64,000 nt of DNA from Lepidodermella squamata (lineage: Eukaryota > Gastrotricha), in contig JBLDXI010000021.1 of the NCBI GenBank assembly GCA_047495785.1, positions 1,736,001 through 1,800,000 of the forward strand, read 5' to 3'. This document shows positions 54,327-64,000 of the stretch, in pieces (within the stretch, counting starts at the first letter, position 1; each line of letters begins with the position of its first letter). Both the position numbers and the translations under genes were made by a program. The notes beneath the pieces were generated by a model. That model was not told the DNA's origin and made no database searches. It was given only the letters and a program-made list of their open reading frames with translations.

Positions 54327-54816
54327 ATGCGCACACGCAGCACCAGACAGGGCGGTAGCTCGCCAGGTAGTCCTAAGAAGGCTAGCCAAACTTCGAAGCG
54401 GCATCAATCTCCTTCTCCTAACCGCAAGGAGACAACCGCTAAACGGGCACGATCTGCGTCTCAGAAGTGAGTTGCCAATATAGAACACTTAATCTAATGT
54501 CATTTGTGATTGCTTTTCTAGGAAAGTGCAAAGTGAAAGATCCCGATCAAGGACACCCAGTCGCGCTCAAGCCAAGGCGAAGGCGAAACCCTCTCCTACG
54601 AAAGCGAAAACAATTGCTAAACGCAGCCGGTCTGCCCCTCGCACGCAAAAGACAGCTGCGACGCCTAAAACTCCCTCCGTAGTTGCCCCATCCAACACCC
54701 CGTTAACTCCCATTGCACCTGCCGCATCTCACGAACGCCCGAAGGATCATGGTACTCAAAAAGCTGGCAATGCCCAAGCCGCTGCTGCTAACAAGTGGTG
54801 GTGCAACGTCATGTGA
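54327..54816 (+). CDS. Small Lys/Arg/Ser/Pro-rich basic protein
   Basis: Not recognised as a named family. Exons 54327-54466 and 54522-54816 give 144 aa. The acceptor TTTCATTTCTAG at about 54294 precedes the ATG. It is almost wholly disordered and basic, with SPKK, SPSP, RSRSRTPSR and AKAKAKPSPTKAK runs resembling linker-histone tails or SR-type proteins. The second half is Ala/Thr/Pro-rich and ends KWWCNVM, an unusual aromatic-Cys terminus; CNVM has the Cys at position -4 but lacks the usual aliphatic pattern of a CAAX box. Probably nucleic-acid-binding (inference). Confidence 0.6.
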
Positions 54817-56099
54817 ATCGATTTATCTTATTATTTTTGAATACCTCGATGATTGCCAACGTTTCATTTTAGTGCTGCCTGGTTGCGACGAGTTTTAAGA
54901 GTATATATATTTGAATTCTATGCTGTATATTATTCATTCCTTTTCATTTTTCACCTGATCGTCAGTGTCTAATGCATTTTTTTACCGACCCTGCGCATTT
55001 TACGAATCGATCTGAGTTGCTGACTTTTTGTACGAATCAAATTTTTCTCCAGTCAATCTTTATTGATTGCGTTGTTCATGACTTTTTGGCCTTCTTGAGC
55101 CTGACGGCATCTCGAACAACGACGCGCTCCTCTTTTGTGTAAATATGCTTTAAACACGTACTAGTTGTTATGATTGTTAACGGCAGAATCATGTCGCCTA
55201 TTCTGGGCCGTGAATACTTTTGTATATTTTATCAGCGTGTTTAGCTTTTAATATTTGAATTGAACATCGTTATAACTTGTTTTGCAGTTGATTGTTTTGT
55301 TAGCTGAAGCTTGTTTGTCGACTCGCCTTTTGAAATAAATTTTTTTGTGATGAGCAATGTTATAATTGCAGATGTAGGGGTGTTATGTCCGGTAATTAGG
55401 TGTAAATGGACTACATCCCTGCTCGCCAGCCGAGTAGAGCGATACGACTCCGATTCATTAGCAAACAAGCACAGTTCAGTATCCTCCTGAGACAAGACTT
55501 GACACGCCAATAGTGCCGAACGCAGAGCTCATTGCCAACGTATATTCCATTTTTTCTTCATGAAAGCATGGAAGAGATAGAATAAACAAATGCGGCTGGT
55601 TTCGATTGGATACTAACGAACGAAGGTGCCCACATTATTCATATTTTGTTTACACATCCTTATGCCGTGCTTGAGTAAACCGCAGTTGGTACTGGTGTTG
55701 AGAGAGCAGTTAACGGCAACTCAGCGGCTGTGTAAGGCTTTTTTAGAACGCATATAAAACAATGAAGTCTATCGGCAGCATACGACAATGCAGCGCTATC
55801 AGTCGGAGAGTGCCTCCATCTAGCGCTTATATATGCAAGATAACGTCAGCACGCAATGCTCTTATCGAAAGATATCGGTCACTGGCTTTAATAAATCAAG
55901 GCGAAATAAATATTTTATTGGTCCAAAAACATGCTATCGTAGTACCTAATTTCGAGGAATCAAAAATCAATCTCAAAAATCATTGATATCACATTATTCC
56001 ACAGAAAAAAATCGAAAGTTTTTTACAACCGGAGGTTTGATTGATAAAGCACGTTCTTAAAATTGGAAATCAAATGAAGCGAAAAAATTGCTATAGAAG
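54817..56099. other. Intergenic region
   Basis: 1.3 kb between the small basic-protein gene and the ABCC 3' end. AATAAA near 55336. Frames at 55241-55510 (minus) and 55762-55986 (plus) show no family likeness or splice support. No RNA gene seen. Confidence 0.4.
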
Positions 56100-61370
<5,271 letters not shown>

Positions 61371-62553
61371 TGCCAACGATTCGCTCTTTTATAATCCCTC
61401 TAAATTATTTAAGTTTGAAATTTTAGGCATGAAACATCAGTGAGACAATACTTTATTCATTTTCTGATGAAACATGACTGAAAACTCATAATTATTATTA
61501 TCATTACCGTAAACATCGTTATAATAGTTATATTTGTATACAAGTTATCGAAGAATTGCAGCTATATATCAACAAGCATGTGAACATACAATAGACAGGA
61601 CGTTTCTTCGAAGAAATAGATCGGTCGATTCAACAAGAAGAAAAATAAGTGTTCGGATGAATGAAGAAAGTTAAGGTCAGGAAAATTGAATTTCGAGCAT
61701 TTCTAGTCGCTAAAGTGGTCTTAGCAGTGCACTAACTGTGATGCTATCATCTGGCGTAATAAAAATAACCGTCCACAGCGTACCCAAAGCTTAATTTCAA
61801 CACCAGTACAAAACACTAAATAATGCCCAACTCAAATATAGGAATTAGCGCGTGATAAATTGCAAGGTAGTGTATTTTTCCGGAACCTAAGGGACTTACA
61901 AAGCTAGCTTGTTCGCCATCAAAATTTTATACACTAAATAACACAAGCATGCATGGAGCAAGATTCGCAAATTTCAGACTCATCTGGCGAGGTGGTCAGC
62001 TTCACCAAACCAGCAATATCGCAATCGCGCCAGTTTAGGCCGCGATTCTGATTACTATTCAACAAGCGAGGCCTGACATTTAGCTTAGAAATAATAATTT
62101 CTCAGTAAAATTAAAAGATGCAACGAAATTACAGGTAGAAGGAACATAGAATATAGTATTTCATCTCATGTACAACATACGGCTAAAACAATACGGAAAG
62201 AGGCGAGGTGACACATGAATATGATTTCGAAACGGCACTGTAAATGCATCACCTTCTCAGACGTTAAATAGAAATGAATTATCGTTTTCAGCAACGACTT
62301 TGCCTGAACTTCCGCACGCAGTAATATAAAATAATAATAATAATAGGGACGGTTTTCAGAGTTAATTTATCATCATAATTCTGCGAACGAGATGTTCATA
62401 AGTAATAATCAACAAAGAAACTACGCCGTCGTCGACAGAAAGGCGTTCGAGGAACATGAATATTAGGGCTATTTAAGGTATTCATAACAATAAGAAATGA
62501 AAGCCTTCGAAAACAGTGCGAGAAACTATTCGGAATAATCACCACCTTCACCA
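61371..62553. other. Intergenic region
   Basis: 1.2 kb between the SEL-10 stop codon and the ABCC start, both on the minus strand. AT-rich, with AAT-trinucleotide runs near 61490 and 62325-62345. An acceptor-like AAATTTAG near 61405 precedes the ABCC start. Nothing coding seen. Confidence 0.4.
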
Positions 62554-64000
62554 TCACTTGGGCGCACCGCTACTGCTCGATGCTCTGCTGTCCAGAAAGC
62601 TCAATTTATCTTGTTGCTGAGAGTCCAAACTACTTTCCTCCGTACCTCCGGATGCTTCGATGGGCATTTCGTCGTTCGATTGCGAGGTGCTGACCTGATC
62701 AATCTCACATACGGCAGTATCAGGCATTTTTGCTCCAAAATCAAGCACGATCAATTTGGTGTCTTCGACTCCGTTGCGACTGCCGACAGCGCAAACAAGC
62801 CGGGTGTTGGTCGCACCCAGGCGCCAAACAACTCCACCCCGACCGGCCGATTCAAGTTCGCATAAATTACGAACAAATTCACCCTTTGCCCGCCAATCCC
62901 ATAATTTCACAGTGCCGTCATCAGACGAAGTCACAACATATCGCCCGACGACTTGCAAGGATGTCACAGCGGAGCCGTGTTTCTGAGCGCCGGCAAGAGT
63001 GAAAACACATTCTCCGGTTGTTAAGTCCCAAACTTTCACGAATGAATCAGCATTAGCAGACACCAGTAAATTTGGTGTCGCCAATTCGAGGCCCGATGTT
63101 AGAGACTGGTGACCAACAAGCACGTGGATTTGCTGCCCAGTTTTAGCATCCCAAACACGAATAGTAGCATCTAATGAGCCTGATATAACGTAGCGCTACG
63201 ATGGAGAAACAAAATAATTAATAGCAAATAACAAGAATTCGACAACTTACGCCATCAAACAAGAGGCTGTAAACACGATGGGTGTGACCGGCGAGGTTAA
63301 AAAGAGCGACGCCAGTGTCAGCATCCCATATTCTGATTGTTTGATCATACGCCCCGGAAACAATACGATTGCCTTCCATCTGTACACAACGCACTGCAGC
63401 TTGGTGGCCGACGAATACACGTTTACATAGCCCGGTTGTAACATCCCAAAGACGAACTGAGGCATCACGGGAACCACTTACGATATTGTTTCCACGAAGA
63501 CATAGGCAGCGAACCTGCCGATGAAAAATTCATTTCATTTTTCAAGTTGCCAAATTAAAACCTACAGTTGAGGTGTGTCCACTCAATGTAAATAGTAAAG
63601 TTCCTGTTTCGACGTTCCAAACACGGATGGTCCGATCAGTTGATCCACTGACCAAGGTATTGCCTGAAAGCTGGCTGCACCAGACACCACCTTGATGACC
63701 TTGTAAAATTTTGTGCACATGGCCTGTCTCAGCATTCCAAACGCGCAAAGTATGGTCGTCTGAGCCGGAAACGATCCATCGACCGTCGAATTCGAGACAA
63801 GTTATAACATGATCTTCATGGGCGCGAAGAATCATGGGATTTGTTAGAGGCCGCTTGGCCCACGCTTGCTCGACCCGCTTTTGGTAGAGGAACATCTAAA
63901 TAAAAGAGTTATTAACGATATGTATATCGCGATAACAATGTTAATCTCGTAATACCTGCTTAGGAGAGGGCGTTCCTTTGAAGTCTGAAAAGCTGTTCGA
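62554..64000 (-). CDS. sel-10: SEL-10/FBXW7 F-box WD40 protein (5' partial)
   Basis: Substrate receptor of an SCF ubiquitin ligase that recognises phosphodegrons in Notch, cyclin E and similar targets. The gene runs off the right edge, so the F-box is outside the window. Visible exons: 64000-63956 (cut), 63895-63566, 63514-63251 and 63195-62554; 427 aa seen. The WD40 propeller is nearly complete: HEDHVITCLEFDGRWIVSGS, GNTLVSGSTDRTIRVWNVET, NIVSGSRDASVRLWDVTTG, IVSGAYDQTIRIWDADTG, YVISGSLDATIRVWDAKTG, ANADSFVKVWDLTTGEC, VVTSSDDGTVKLWD. The FBXW7 end signature follows: GGVVWRLGATNTRLVCAVGS, RNGVEDTKLIVLDF. The Arg residues of SGS..TxRVW that read the degron phosphate are present. Confidence 0.94.

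Overview
The window is eukaryotic nuclear DNA from a small-genome animal, most likely a nematode. The protein-coding genes carry mostly 48-65 nt GT...AG introns and are closely packed. Almost every start codon has a pyrimidine/AT-rich 'TTTTAG'-type splice acceptor a few to about 40 nt upstream with no matching donor, which is the layout expected for spliced-leader trans-splicing. UNC-119, a COE/UNC-3 factor, a SKI/SNO-like factor and SEL-10 fit an ecdysozoan animal. The presence of an ALMS-motif protein, a prolyl 3-hydroxylase, sedoheptulokinase and HTRA2 suggests a lineage not very close to Caenorhabditis (inference; another trans-splicing invertebrate is not excluded).

Layout. 1-9.3 kb, plus strand: the 3' part of the cohesin regulator PDS5, a 1018-aa centrosomal protein ending in an ALMS motif, and two small orphan genes. 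9.8-16.35 kb, plus: the COE/EBF transcription factor, with a GC-rich promoter, a 3.1-kb intron and a later intron holding two tRNA-Glu genes (CTC and TTC). 16.96-25.0 kb, minus: a tight eight-gene run, in transcription order SmF, HTRA2, MRPS18C, LYAR, two zinc-finger-less LYAR-like paralogues, PIG-X and an orphan, with gaps of only 44-162 nt. It is a probable operon. 26.9-29.1 kb, plus: UNC-119 and a PCGF-type RING protein. 30.4-37.5 kb, minus, in transcription order: sedoheptulokinase, insulin-degrading enzyme and cyclin J-like. 39.9-51.7 kb, plus: SKI/SNO-like, PRELI-domain protein, SDAD1, ornithine aminotransferase, two tandem secreted PEBPs and a prolyl 3-hydroxylase/leprecan. 54.3 kb, plus: a small Lys/Arg/Ser protein. 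56.1-61.4 kb, minus: an ABCC/MRP transporter. 62.55-64 kb, minus: the 3' part of SEL-10/FBXW7.

The minus-strand 17-25 kb run mixes housekeeping functions (splicing, mitochondrial translation and proteolysis, nucleolar growth, GPI-anchor synthesis), as nematode operons typically do. Its most unusual part is the LYAR block. One canonical zinc-finger LYAR is followed by two paralogues that have lost the zinc finger and carry the central LYAR module twice, with matching exon lengths (108 and 276 nt) that record the duplication order.

All exon boundaries were placed by eye from reading frame, GT/AG sites and remembered family sequences. No alignment or search was run.
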